A stretch of 64,000 nucleotides of DNA from Cladorhizidae sp. MBARI D1340-BT2 (Eukaryota; Porifera; Demospongiae; Poecilosclerida; Cladorhizidae). How positions within the stretch are numbered: position 1 is the first letter of the stretch; each line of letters begins with the position of its first letter. A program made the translations under genes and the position numbers. The stretch spans positions 41,767,872 to 41,831,871 of the forward strand of contig JAQNBH010000007.1 in the NCBI GenBank assembly GCA_028752905.1, read 5' to 3'. Positions 12,889-24,262 of the stretch are shown here, one piece after another. The notes under the pieces are model-generated. The model was not told the origin of the DNA. It did no database searches and saw only the letters and a list, made by a program, of their open reading frames with translations.

Positions 12889-13040
12889 GTGTTCGTCCTC
12901 TTCTCCAGGTTCTTCTAGCTCTTCCAACTCATCAGCTTCCCAATCACTCATCCCTGCGAAAGTCGTCGTCGTCACTCTCCTCATCAACTTTCTTCGGAAT
13001 GCATTCCCTGATGAAGTCATCATCTGAACCATGCTGCAGA
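12889..13040 (-). pseudogene. Acidic C-terminal tail of a pogo/jerky-type transposase (fragment)
   Basis: The minus strand reads an acidic segment with the motif FIRECIPKK followed by Asp/Glu-rich sequence and a stop near 12,889. The same arrangement (LVRDCIPRP, then acidic tail and stop) occurs inside the miniature element at 48,248-48,793. No catalytic domain is present. The family link rests on the general acidic tail of pogo-like transposases and on the match between the two fragments. Confidence 0.35.
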
Positions 13041-13439
13041 TTTTATACAAATATTTGTATTTTTCTAACCTTGTACAGTATCTTTGGATGTATTTTAATA
13101 ATCTTTGTATTTAGGTACTATTATCACTGTGACTATGACTCTGCAACTGGAGACCTGCTTTGGGGGTTTAAATTTCAAAATAATTATTGTTAGCTCTGTA
13201 GAACGTTTAAACCTGGGCAAGGTGATGGCAAAGCACATTGTCAGTGATCAGCAGGGACCTCAGGAGACAAGTATTGTGAGTAGTGCTAGTAGAAGTTCTA
13301 ACCAGTCGGTGTCACTGTCAGAGTATCTATAAATCTGCAAGCTCTCTTACCTCATACATTCGAAACAGAGATGGACCAAAGAGAGAAGAAGCTGTCATAG
13401 CAGCAGAGGTTAAGTTTGCTTTCTTTCTAGCAGAGCATC

Positions 13440-14870
13440 ACCTCCATTTTTGGTAGCTGAGCACTGCTCAAAATTGTTTCCTGCACTATATCCAGATTCT
13501 GCAATTGCAAAATCTATAAAATGTGGCCGGACTAAAGCCAGGGCTATTGTGAAAGTAGTAGCTGAAGAAGTAGTTTCTGATTTACTTACCCGGCTTGATG
13601 AATCTAAGTTTTTCAGCTTACATATATACAGATGAAACCGACATTACCGTTAAATGCAGTATTATGATCCAGTTCTTTGAGAATACCACTGGAAAGGTTT
13701 GTTGCTTTTTCCTAAAGTTGGAGTCAGTGCAGAAGGCTGATGCAGCAAGTTTATTCCAGGTCCTAGACTCTAATTTGAGTGCCAATGGACCTATAAAATA
13801 TGCTAATCTGGTGGGACTGGGCTCTGATGGTGCTAATGTCATGCTGGGAAAAAGCGATTCTGTTATGACTAAATGATTTAATGTCATTTAGTCATAACAT
13901 TAAAAACTAATCAAACCTCTTTGATGGCTTTCACTGTAATTGCCATATAGCAGCCTTAATTGCTAATCATGCATGCAGTGTCTTGCCCGATATTCTTGAT
14001 GACATTACAGTTCAAATTTGGTATTTCTCCCAAAACGTCAACGCACCTTTGAAAATTCGCAAGTTTTCAAGCCATACAAGTTGCTTAAAACAGCGCAAAT
14101 GGGGTGGCTAAGCTACTAGAACAGTTTCATGCTCTTCTTTCTTATTTCAGAAGTTCAGAAGAGAAGCAAGCTGTTGTTCTCAGAATAAAAACTGGTCTGA
14201 GAATCCACTTTGTAAATGTTTCTGAGTGATTCATTGCCCGTTATTAACACCTTTAAACAAAACGATACAATTGCAATCATCTACAATACATTTCCTTCAC
14301 CAAGAGGTCCAGTCATTTTTTTTAAAGATTTTGCTACGCTTTTTTTCCACCCCCTTCTGTGCAAAATGCTAGTATTTCAGCTCTTAATCTAGATGACGAG
14401 GACCAGTTTCTTCTCCTAGAAGAAATATTTGTGGGTCAAAAAGCAGAAAGCTTTCTCTCTGGTGAGAATGATCTCTTGTCGAATGAAGTCTGAAAGTTCA
14501 GGGGGACATGCAGAAATTTTTGGGTGGCTGCAGCAAAGTATGCTATTAAAAAACTGCCCAGTTGATAATGACTTTTTGAAAAACTTAAGTTGGATTTCTC
14601 TTCACAACCAAGAGTATGGATATGCTAGACAGGTACTGTTTGTTGCATCATGCCTTAAACAAGCCATCAAAGAAGACGAAAAAGGTCTGCTTAATGAAGA
14701 ATTTATTAACTACTGCACTGCTGAGCTCCCTCCTGAAATTGTTACTATTATTGCTACTGGCATCAAGTTGGGCAAGTCAAAGATGTTTCTGGAGAATGTT
14801 AGCTAAAGCAGTGATAACAATTCCCCATGGCAATGCAGATTGGGAAAGGACATTTTAGTCATATTGGACT
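13440..14870 (+). pseudogene. hAT-family transposase, decayed
   Basis: Several forward-frame fragments follow the order of a hAT transposase of the ZMYM6/KIAA1586-like type. These are a segment reading FSLHIYTDETDITVK (first acidic motif), GKVCCFFLKLE, NLVGLGSDGANVMLGK (second Asp motif), a HACSVLPDILDDI stretch and a C-terminal ADWERTF resembling the dimerisation-domain ERxFS motif. Reading needs several frame changes and crosses stops, and a 39-bp perfect hairpin interrupts it at 13,861-13,899. No terminal repeats were located. It is inactive. Confidence 0.7.
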
Positions 14871-15180
14871 GAATAAAACCAAGGTACGAAATAGTTTGAG
14901 TGTGATAGAAGAAAATTTTTAATGAAAAGACAAGTTATAAATATATATTGACAATACCTCGGACACATGCGTACATCATGATACATGTCTGTTAGAATGT
15001 AGGGATGGGCATGGCAAGGGCAAGAGGGAGGTGGGGTAGAAATGCAATTACATTTTAAAGAAAAGGATTAAGATTATCTGCATTGCTTCGATTACAAGTG
15101 AAAACAAAGGACCCTTGTTTCGACTTCAAACCAACAGCAAGAATGCTTCAAAGATGCAAGAATGCTATTTCTGAACTCAT

Positions 15181-16088
15181 TTAACTTATTACTCTAACAT
15201 TCTTAAATATCAGTATTGTATTTGTAATACTTTGGATATATTTGGAGTTTTAACTGGTATAAAATTCAGAGTTGAATAACATGTATTACGATTAATGCGA
15301 CAAGGGAGTTGGCAGCCCTGGAGTGGGCGTATGCTCAGGAGAGCAGCTAGGGCTAGGCTCAGGAGAGTGGGCTTATGCTCAGTTGGCTAGGGTTAGGGTC
15401 AGAAGAGCAGCTAAGGTTAGGCTCAGCTTGTGCTCAAGAGAGTGGCTAGGGTTAAGATTAGGGGAGTGGCTATGGTTAGGCTCAGGATAGTAGGCTTATG
15501 CTCAGGAGAGTGGCTTAGGCTCAGGAAAGTAATTAGGGTTAGAGTCAGTAGAGTGATTAGGGTTAGGGTTAAGGGTTAGGGTTAAGGCAATGGCTAGAAC
15601 AATCTTGACAATGCTGAAGTCCCAACATGAATTGTCTACTAATATTATTGTGACATGAAGTATTTTCCCAAAGTGGGCATGGACACAGATGATAGGTATA
15701 TAGCTAAATATTTTATCTCACTTGAGTCCCCCTCCCCCAATATTCAAGATCCTCAGTCACAAGCAACTGTTGTGCTTGGTGTCCAATTTCCTCATCATGG
15801 AAGAACTATACACAGAATCTGATATGAATGCTCCAAAAATTTGAAATGTTAAAAATTCCACAATAATAATGTCAACGGCTCAAGAAACACTAGGGGTTAA
15901 TCAGTAAAAGAGTTAAGATTTGATTATGCAAGTGATCTATCTGGCCATTGAAAAGTTCCATCAAATTCAAACTGCTTACCCGGCTTCCTTGTGTATCTAA
16001 GCATACATTAGCTGATGGACACTTCCCTCATGAGTGGCAATAGCCCCCTCATGAGTGGATCTAGGCATGCAATAGTTCTTCTCCCTTC
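15181..16088 (+). repeat. Dispersed duplicate segment, copy 1 (mate at 61,125-61,932)
   Basis: Begins ttaacttattactctaacat and ends gcatgcaatag. It aligns with 61,125-61,932 over its whole length in direct orientation with modest indels, mainly in the telomere-like part. No coding potential was seen. No clear terminal inverted repeat was found, so it may be a dispersed repeat or a duplication. Confidence 0.8.
15305..15595. repeat. Degenerate telomere-like GGTTAGG repeats
   Basis: Mixed units of gctcaggagagtggct and ggttaggg-type hexamers, ending gggttagggttaagggttag. TTAGGG is the usual animal telomere unit. Here it is interstitial and degenerate. Confidence 0.7.
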
Positions 16089-16357
16089 ATTACCCACTTG
16101 ACACCACAAGTAACTATATGTTACTGCAGTGATTGCCCTTTAAAAATATTATTCATAAATAAATTCATCCTTGAGGCTGATGGGCAACTTTCAGAGCTCT
16201 CACCAGCTGCTCGATTATATCATATTGGAACACAAGATTTTTTTTAATAATTGGAAAGATACAGTCATTTTACCTAAAAGTAATACAGCCAGGACACATA
16301 CATTCAATTAAAAAAATACAAAGCAGCTGTTTAAATAGCTGTACAAAAGTGGAGATC

Positions 16358-17484
16358 TCAGAACACACAATACAATGCAGCACAGACTAGAAACCACACC
16401 CAGTGATGGTTGCACATGAGAGTCGCTGCAGCTCCACTTGCAGTTTCTTGAGTAGTGATAACAGTTCCTCGAGGAATCGCAGTGCTACCTGGAGACAGGG
16501 TACCACTTGTACCTCCATTGCTGCCTGCAATGAAGTCTCTTACATTCTTCCTATTCAGCTCTTGAACAACTTCATACACAGTCATTTCAAGCTGTACAAA
16601 ATCAATGAGCACAACGTTCAAAGTCTTCCCATCCATCCTGAGGAAATTGAAGCATGCAGTGGAAGCATTCAGAATAAGACTGTTGCAAGTATTCTGTGCA
16701 AAATGGAGGCATAGATCCAAGTTGAATGCATTCAAGATCACAATGTCATTTTTGTTGGTGTCTTTGCATATTGGTTGTTCTTCTGCTCCTCTGAGGATAG
16801 CGCATGTACTTCCCCATCTGCTGGGCTCCATGGTAGTGTAGGGAGGTGGATGAAGCCAAGGTTTTGATGCCAGGGGACCTAGAACCAACTCCTGGTCAAA
16901 TAATACAAAGATTCTCTCATTTGTTTCAACGGCGTGCCTCAGAGTAGGCCAAGTGTTACCATTTGATGTGAAATAAGTGCTCATCTTTGTAGTAGCTGCT
17001 CCTTCACCCCATCGTTGCTCAAGGATGTCTGCGATCATCTGACCAGCTAGTGGAAGATCTTCTGCAGGGATGTTGTTGGTGAAGTACAAGCCAATTATTT
17101 CAGTGCTATTGACCCTCATCCATTCATCTACTTGTTGGAAGATATGAATGATGGTTCCACCATATCTGTATCCAAACCGAGTACTACCTGATAAACTGCC
17201 CTGACATGACACAAGTCTACTTGTGTTCAAGTCACCAAAATCAGGAATGTCACACGTCTTTGGGAGAATGCATATGTCAAGACCCAGGAATCGTATACCT
17301 AGGTCTAGCTGGTCAGTAATAGAGAGGTTCTGATTCCTAAAGATACAGTCAGACTGAGAGGATATGCCTCCCTGGCAGTTTCTGACTGATCCATTAAATC
17401 CTGATCCTGCTGCATGGGATCCCGGGAGAGTGATCTGATTGAACCTCAGCTCGCAATACTCTGACCGTCCATTACAATTTTGGG
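16358..17484 (-). CDS. PI-PLC X-domain protein, last exon (secreted, probable GPI anchor)
   Basis: The final exon of a phosphatidylinositol-specific phospholipase C-like (TIM-barrel phosphodiesterase) protein. The exon opens at an acceptor ctgttacag at 17,485 and reads about 375 residues. It begins with a Cys-rich start (QNCNGRSEYCELRFNQ), then ITLPGSHAAGSG with the first catalytic-type His, then QLDLGIRFLGLDI (strand 2 motif). The rest includes YGGTIIHIFQQVDEWM, the central barrel, and a Ser/Thr/Gly-rich tail ending in a hydrophobic run (HHWVWFLVCAALYCVF) typical of a GPI-anchor signal. The position where the family usually has His-Gly reads Gln-Gly (SCQGS), so catalysis may be impaired. The stop is TGA at 16,358. 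Upstream exons with the signal peptide were not identified. This is the only convincing non-transposon protein in the window. Confidence 0.75.
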
Positions 17485-18054
17485 CTGTAACAGGAAGGAA
17501 GAAAACAACTCCTCACAATTTATACATTGACAAGATAAGGTGAGAGGTAATAGTTTCAATATATTAGGTGACTCAGCTTGGAACATATATTACAAGAGCT
17601 ATTCGCAAGTTGCAATTGAAAGGCGATGAGACAAGACAACTCTACAGCTCTTCTTCACATTTTGTGTAATAGGAACTTGCCAACTTCAAACTCCGAAGAT
17701 GCAGGAGCGCACTAATCCATAAAAAGCACATAGACCAAGAACGGCTTTTTATAATGCTTAACGGTAATCACCACAGTCATGGCTTTGTCAAGTAATCAAG
17801 TGTGTATAATGGCACATTACCACAGTCATGGCTTTGATCAAGTAATCAAGAAGAGATAAAGGATCAGTACGCCTGATTTGGTCAACTGATTTTATTCGTG
17901 GCAGGAGTCTAATGGGAATGTTACTGGCTATGAAGCCATTGTTACACTGCATTACACATGCCTGAAGTAGGGGTAGTCCATCAGTATGTGTATATGTTGG
18001 TCTGATAAAAAGAAATTAGGAAGTTACACTCTTTACCTGAAGTAGAGATTCTAG
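17485..18054. other. Intronic or intergenic, nothing recognised
   Basis: Lies upstream of the PI-PLC-like exon on its coding strand. An imperfect direct repeat (accacagtcatggctttgat) occurs at about 17,770 and 17,820. No exon could be supported. Confidence 0.4.
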
Positions 18055-18278
18055 TAGAGATTATAATCTCACTGCTAAAGACACAGGAAATCTCTAAACT
18101 CGCTGCTATAGATACATGGGTAATCTCTAATCTCGCTGCTAAAGACACATGGGTAATCTCTAATCTCGCTGCTAAAGACACGGAAATCTCTAATCTCGCT
18201 GCTAAAGACACATGGGAAATCTCTAATCTCGCTGCTAAAGACACATGGGTAATCTCTAATCTCACTGCTAAAGTGGGA
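18055..18278. repeat. About 33-bp minisatellite, 6-7 copies
   Basis: Unit built on gctgctaaagacacatgggt plus aatctctaatctc, with length variation between 27 and 34 bp. Confidence 0.85.
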
Positions 18279-18313
18279 AACCTTTGTGGAATCTAGTAAT
18301 TTAGCAGCTGTGT

Positions 18314-18360
18314 CACGTGACCCAAGTTGTCATCAATCCAGTACGCTAGCTCTATAAAAA
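18314..18360 (+). promoter_or_regulatory. Candidate core promoter (CACGTG plus TATA box)
   Basis: A CACGTG E-box at 18,314-18,319 is followed about 33 bp later by TATAAAAA at 18,353-18,360. About 60 bp further on, aag/gtatgtaag (near 18,419) is an excellent splice-donor match, as for a short 5-prime exon on the plus strand. No coding exon was linked to it, so this is tentative. Confidence 0.3.
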
Positions 18361-18896
18361 GAGTTTGCTCTATTTGTACTCGTGCATCCATTACCTCAGT
18401 TCATGAAAGATTAACCAAGGTATGTAAGGTCACAAAGTGTGGGTCCTATGAATGCATTCTTGTTAGCAAATGTAATTACGGACTTCTTTACATTCTGAAT
18501 ACGCAAGATAAAAGACAAATCAAGTTTTGCAGACTTGCAAGCATATAATTACATTATAGGGCTCACACTTATAGTGCATATAACATATTATCATGAATGT
18601 ACCAGAAAACAAATGTGAGAGGTGTGCACAGCTTCAGTGCACAAACACATCTCCCCTCTAAGATTTGCAGGTTTGCGGAAGACGCAGAAGGCTATATGCA
18701 GGGTTGTGGCTGGCAAATACCATACAGTGCTAGTTATACGAGACCTTTCCACACCATATAAGGTCAGTTCCCTCATAGGCAGAAAATTGACTGCACAGAC
18801 ATGCATCAGTTATCTTAACCCTTAGAACCCTATGCTCCCTAATATATATGTGTGTGCCTGCCACCCTGTGGTCCTGGAGAGAAAAAATTACTAAAA

Positions 18897-19690
18897 AGTT
18901 TAAGGGGTGACATCTTCAAACTTTAATTTTTATTTTTTTAACCTGTGGTTACAACTTTAGAGCTCAGTAGATTCTGCAAACTTCATGGTATGGACTTGAT
19001 ATATAGCTCAAAAGATAGGTCTCTCTGTGTGCTCTCTTTTGATACTAAAATATGTTTCATAGGTATAACTATAGGCAAGTTACTAGACCCTAAAGTGGAG
19101 GGATCTCAAAAACCTGCATCCCAAAGTCCCCATCCAGAATAACTCCAGATTGCTAAGTGCAAAAAAAAATGAAATTGGTATGAGTGGCTAGAGGAAGCCC
19201 TAGAGCATGCAATGACCTTTTTCATTAGGCGTTAAAAATTTATTACCTGGTCAAGCGCGCGGGTGGAAAATTGAAGGCGGTGACACATCAACGCCTTCAA
19301 TTTTCCAAACGCGCGCTTGACCAGGTAATCAATTTTAACGCCTACTCAAAATGGTCCTTGTATGCTCTAGAGCTTCCTCTAGCCACTCGTACCATTAATT
19401 TTTTTGCACTTCGCAACTAGGAGTGGTTTTGGCCGGCGGTTTTCGGGTGCAGGTTTTTTAGGGCCCTCCGCTTTAGGGTCTAGTAACTTGCCTATAGTTA
19501 TACCTATGAAACATATTTTAGTATCAAAAGAGAGCACACAGAGAGACCTATCTTTTGAGCTATATATCAAGTCCATACCATGAAGTTTGCAGAATCTACT
19601 GAGCTCTAAAGTTGTAACCACAGGTAAAAATAAAAATAACATTTAAATGCAGATGTCCCCCCCCCCCCCCCCCCCCCCCCCCTTAAAGTT
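18897..19690. repeat. Long foldback palindrome (arms about 380 bp)
   Basis: The left arm (about 18,897-19,279) and right arm (about 19,292-19,690) are near-perfect reverse complements with a loop of about 12 nt (gtgacacatcaa). The outer ends are tttaagggg and its complement. The right arm has grown a run of 26 C at 19,657-19,682 where the left arm has only four G. Each arm reads the same short frame (ELSRFCKLHGMDLIYSS) in opposite directions; there is no recognised domain. Probably a foldback-type element. Confidence 0.85.
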
Positions 19691-19702
19691 GATTATAATG
19701 CC

Positions 19703-19728
19703 AAAAAAAAAAAAAAAAAAAAAAAAAA
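19703..19728. repeat. A26 homopolymer
   Basis: Twenty-six A, followed by aatgggggggg-type purine runs. It may be an area of assembly uncertainty. Confidence 0.8.
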
Positions 19729-19791
19729 TGGGGGGGGAAAAAAGGGGGAAAAAGCCGAAAAACCGGCCGCTCGGGTATATACCACTCTAGG

Positions 19792-22700
19792 TAGAGTCCC
19801 TGTATATATAAGAGTAGTGCCAACTGAGCGGCGGCCGCCATTTTGGACCCAAAAAATTGACGGTGCGTGCTAGACTTCCGTTTCATTGTTTTTCTTTGAG
19901 AGAGAAGTGACATTCTGTATGGAAGCAGCAACTCAGTAAAATTACATTATTGTATTAGACGCTGGGAAGCTAGCAATAACTTGTTCACAAGCAATTTTCT
20001 ATGCTAAGGATCAACTGGAATGGCCAAACAACAGACATTTTGATAGCTCTGCTCTAACACCATTTTATTAGTGCCCTTGCCAAGCACTGAGACTTGACTT
20101 CTCATGGGACCTTGTAGATCTAGGGCCATTATTTGATCTTGTTATATTTCACTATTATGTGTAACAAATAATAGTTGGTTTTTCATCATATATATATATA
20201 ATATATATACAGCAATTTGATTTAAAGAATTGAGGGGGGAAAAACACAAACAAGTTAAGCCATATTTTCCACAAGTTTTCTCATGGCCATACTTTTACTG
20301 CTCATCTCACACCCGAGCTTGCTTCCTTGCATACGTGCCATGTTCTTCTTTTTGCAGTAAAAATGTAACCTGGTGTTGATAAATTTGGACAAAAGTTTTG
20401 TTTTCAATTTATGGCAATTTGGCAGGTGAATGTTTGCAACTTGAAACTCGGCCTTTTCCAAAAGCATTTTCTTCACATTATGCACAACCAATAATTCCTT
20501 CTCCATGGAGCGAAATATCATTTCAACCTGCATAAACATATCAAATACATCAGATGATACATGGGTGAGACACCCTACTTGATATTCCTTCAACAGAGTT
20601 AGAGCTGAAGCTAGGTGGTTGGCATCACTGGATTCTTTGAGTGCCTTCTTTATACAGAGCTCACAGGTTTTCTCGCATGTGTGTACACTTTTTACACAAT
20701 ATCCAGCAACATTGTACAAACTGTTGAGCTCAGCCTGTGAAAGATCATCAGGAGAAGTGCAGTCTGAAAAGATTGGACATTCTGCTGTTTCCGGTTCAGC
20801 AGGCATTTTTACTGGCTGTCCAATAAAATCTGCAAGGTATTCCCCATCATCTTTCTGGTAATTTCCAGAGCAAGGTAATGTCAAGAGTTGTGCAACAGAC
20901 ACATGTTTGAGGGCATAACGAAACTCAAGAGGTGAAGGAATTGGCTTTCTGACTCTGATGAGAGAAAATAGGTTTTCCAGACAATCTTGTCCAAGTCTAG
21001 ATGTGAGAAAACAAACAAATCCGTCCACTAAAAACTCCTTAGCTATATCAATGACAGAAATAGTAGACAAGATAAGACCTGTTTGAATGGGTTTCCATTC
21101 ACCTCTCTCACCTACACGAAGACCTCGAAAAATTTCAACAACACCCTGAAGGAAGTTAATGGCCTCACTAAACTTGACAGGGTTCATTAGACTCAGAGCA
21201 GTGAGTGGACTTCTGCTAGTCATGAGTGCAAACCAGTGGCTTAGAACCTCTGTTAACCAAGCCGTTGTCAATAAATCGGGACTCTTGCCTTCTTCTTCCA
21301 CCATATATTTCAGAGCACAGCTGACATCATGACTAATAACACTTGTGGCGTTTGACACTTTCATTTTGTTAAAATGCTTGGCATTCAATGCCTTTTCTGT
21401 GATTTTTGGGGCCAGCTTTAAGGGTAAATTCTCTTGAAACTCAACAAGCTGAATAAAATGGTCTTTTCGCAGCATTGGTGTGTCAAGATTGTGCTTTTCA
21501 ACAGTGTCAGCAGAGAGAGTAACAGTGTCATGGTTAATAAATGAGGCTTTAATGTTCTTCATCAAATGGGGCACATCTGCCATGAAATAAAGATATTTTC
21601 CTGCCACTAGTGGGTGTTCAACCTTGTTGATACATCTTGTGCGATCACATCCGACACCAAAACTTCGCCACATGGCTCTGTTTGAAGCACCCATATCACT
21701 CGTCACAACTTTCACATTAAGACCTATGCTGTGTGCCTCCTTCAAAATGTCTAATATTATTTCCTTTATGACAGCTCCGTTGGTAGAATTTCCAGTAAAA
21801 TGATAAGCCACTACTTGTTTCCACCTAGTGGTGATGCCACCCAGCATAAAAACTAATGCATGGGTAGCAGTTCCATGATGATGTGGAAGTGTGACTTCCC
21901 CGATAAGACTACCACTTTCAACATCGAATTCCAAGCGCTGCGTAATGCTCATTTCATCGAGCGTCAGACAACACACCTTTTCCTCTTCTCGCATGCCTTC
22001 AATCTTGATAGTCAAATATTGAAATACATGTTTCAATATACCTGGTTGAAAGGGAATTGTCTGCATCCTTCTTTGAAGAGTTCTGATGGACGGTAGGGGG
22101 AATCCTTCTTGTAGCAATAACTTGTAACCTGGTGTTCCACAAACAAACAATTTTTGTAACGCCTTCTTCACTGTAGGAGAAGACCACTCTATTCCTCTCA
22201 TGCCACCTCGATCCAAACATTTCAGCTGGTCTGATCTGAATAGTCCAGCGAACTTTGCTTCTTGTCTACTTTTGGCCTTTTCCAATTGTTTTATTTTCTT
22301 CTTGGCCTGTAGCAGTTCCATCTTCATTTTATTGATTCCTCCTTGTAAATCTGGAACATGCACTTGATCTAGATCTTCCATGGAACTTTCCTCCCCACAA
22401 CATGTATCTATGAAGATGAACATATAGATATAAGACAGGAGATAATGTATTCGAAACATAACATTTATAACTTACCAAGCACACTTTGACTGCATGAACT
22501 TGATGAAGCGGCATGGTCTGACAATACAGTAGAGACTTCATCTTCAGTGTAGGACAGCTTCCGTTTCATGGGAGGCTTTCTTAGCTTTGCAGCTGTGCGA
22601 TGGATGAAGATGGTGGGAACAGCTGTTGATTTCAATTTCCGTATCCCATCTGCCCTCTTATTCTCAAACTGTTGTTCATCAGTGTTCCTGAAAAAGAAAA

Positions 22701-23242
22701 AAAAGAGAAAAAAACTCTAGCTAGCTCAAAATAAAAACACCATCAAATATCCCACCAATTTTAATCCCCCTGACTTCTCCCTGCTCATTTCACTTCATTT
22801 GTCCATGCTCTCAAACTCAACACATTTAGCCCAGTAATGCCCCTCAATGATATTCACTTCTGTTTTCAAGTGTATATATCTGATCAAGCTGCCATTTACT
22901 GCCTCCAAATTGTTGTTAATCCAAATTGTTGTTAAGTTAATAATTAGCTAGCTATATAATTATAAAGCTGTATTAAACATACCTCGCACAGTCTACTCTG
23001 CTGAGTCGGGATCCAACCAACACGGCTGACTTTTTGTTCCCAAATTTTCCTTCTGTTAGCATCTGCCGGGAAGCGAAACAGTCTAACTCCTCTCTCTGCA
23101 CGGTTAGTGCACCCAACTGCACTACAGGACGGCATTCACGCTATTTGACTATTACAGCTGGCTCTATTTTGGGTCCAAAATGGCTGCCGTATTACTTCCG
23201 GTCAAAGGTCATGGCACTACTCTTATATATACAGGGACTCTA
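19792..23242 (-). mobile_element. P element with THAP-type transposase gene
   Basis: Flanked by an 8-bp target duplication actctagg (19,784-19,791 and 23,243-23,250), the hallmark length for P elements. The inverted ends share tagagtccctgtatatataa plus gagtagtgcca, then diverge, then share gccattttggacccaaaa further in. The interior holds a three-exon transposase gene on the minus strand (20,255-23,135). Its size of 3451 bp is similar to known P elements. It is inserted within the outer TTAA element. Confidence 0.92.
20255..23135 (-). CDS. P-element (THAP9-like) transposase, three exons, damaged in the THAP domain
   Basis: Exon 1 (22,983-23,135) begins MPSCSAVGC and carries the N-terminal THAP zinc-finger half (C-x4-C, then LFRFPAD, then W). 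Exon 2 is 22,476-22,687 and exon 3 is 20,255-22,407; junctions have GT/AG signals and exon 2 to 3 joins in phase. Exon 3 contains a Lys/Glu-rich coiled-coil-like segment, then the RNase H-like core (CLTLDEMSI, VTSDMGASNRAMW), DVPHLMKNIKASF of the GTP-binding insertion region, and a Cys-rich C-terminal part. At the exon 1-2 join the frame reads EEH and then stops. The continuation with AVPTIF is in another frame, so a few bases are missing where the THAP His-Phe should lie. Exon 3 itself is uninterrupted. Confidence 0.85.
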
Positions 23243-23290
23243 ACTCTAGGTATCGGCCGAAAAACCGGCCGCTCGGGGTCTAAGAGTTAA

Positions 23291-24079
23291 TGTCTACCCG
23301 GGTTCGCGGTTCAGCTCCATTCCAAATATTCAGCTTTTCAAAACACCACCAATATGTGCTGCATGAACTCAAACACACACACACCAAAAAACAAGCATTT
23401 GCCACCGCGATTAGCGGCTGGTCACTGGCATGCCCTGAGAGAGATTACTGAGTTGGGAAGGCAAGGAGATTGTGATGTGCAACTTGTGCAGTGGCTGAAA
23501 TGAAGAGGGGTATTTTTACTTTGTTCAGAAGCTATGTGTGACCTTTACAAACACAACTTATTTAGTCACTTTTACAACATTCATTAGTCATACAACATAG
23601 AGGGTACACACATGCGAGAGCAATATGCATTATATGGAGGACAGTCAAGGAAGGCACCTTGAAAGGATATGCAATACTGAAGCTAAGAATAGAACCAGAA
23701 AAATACCCACAAAATCTGCCAAGTCAGTTACAGTGCAGTGCCATCTTCCTATTTTCTATCTCTCTGTGTCTCTCTCTCTCTCTGTTTATCTATCTATCTT
23801 ATCTATCTATCTAACTGTCTGTATGTCTGCTATCTAGAAATAACCTAGAAAACCACACCTTCCTCTGTGCTCAACTATACAAGAACAAAACTATATAAAC
23901 ATTTGTTATCATTTTTCAAGTATTTTTATGTATTTGTTTGTTAGTTTGTTTGATGTTGTGTTGTTGTGTACATCATGGCTGAGCGCTGGAGAACTAGACC
24001 AAGTCAGAGTTCTACAAAGTTGAATTCAGAGCTTCTGGAACTCCATGATTTTAAACACCTGTTCCAAATTGTTTATCCT
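23291..24079. other. Intergenic, simple repeats only
   Basis: Holds CT-rich and tatc microsatellite tracts (about 23,755-23,825) and no recognisable gene. It separates the nested transposon block from duplication copy B. Confidence 0.5.
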
Positions 24080-24262
24080 TCCTTGTCCACTACACATATC
24101 AATGCCTTGTTGCTATTGGTACCTATATCCACATACACCATGTTGGCCACTACACATATCAACACATGCTATGCCTTGTTGCTATTGGTACCTATATCCA
24201 CATACACCATGTTGTTCACTACACATATCAACACATGCCATGTCTTGTTGCTAATGTTGCCA
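24080..24262. repeat. 69-bp minisatellite, about 3 copies
   Basis: Same unit as at 5-650, with the motif tgttggccac or tgttgttcac at unit starts. Confidence 0.85.

Larger units (their letters stand above)
18819..23286. mobile_element. Outer TTAA-flanked element (possible piggyBac-type MITE) hosting nested insertions
   Basis: TTAA at 18,815-18,818 and 23,287-23,290 bracket imperfect inverted ends CCCTTAGAACCC and CTCTTAGACCCC (10 of 12 match). Removing the foldback and the P element would leave a small element of a few hundred bp. A 22-bp motif gccgaaaaaccggccgctcg plus gg appears on both sides of the P element in direct orientation, so it was probably an internal tandem repeat. The ends are short and imperfect. 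Confidence 0.4.

Noticed and set aside
15305..15595. A true telomere end
   Set aside because: Units are degenerate and interstitial, with unique sequence on both sides.
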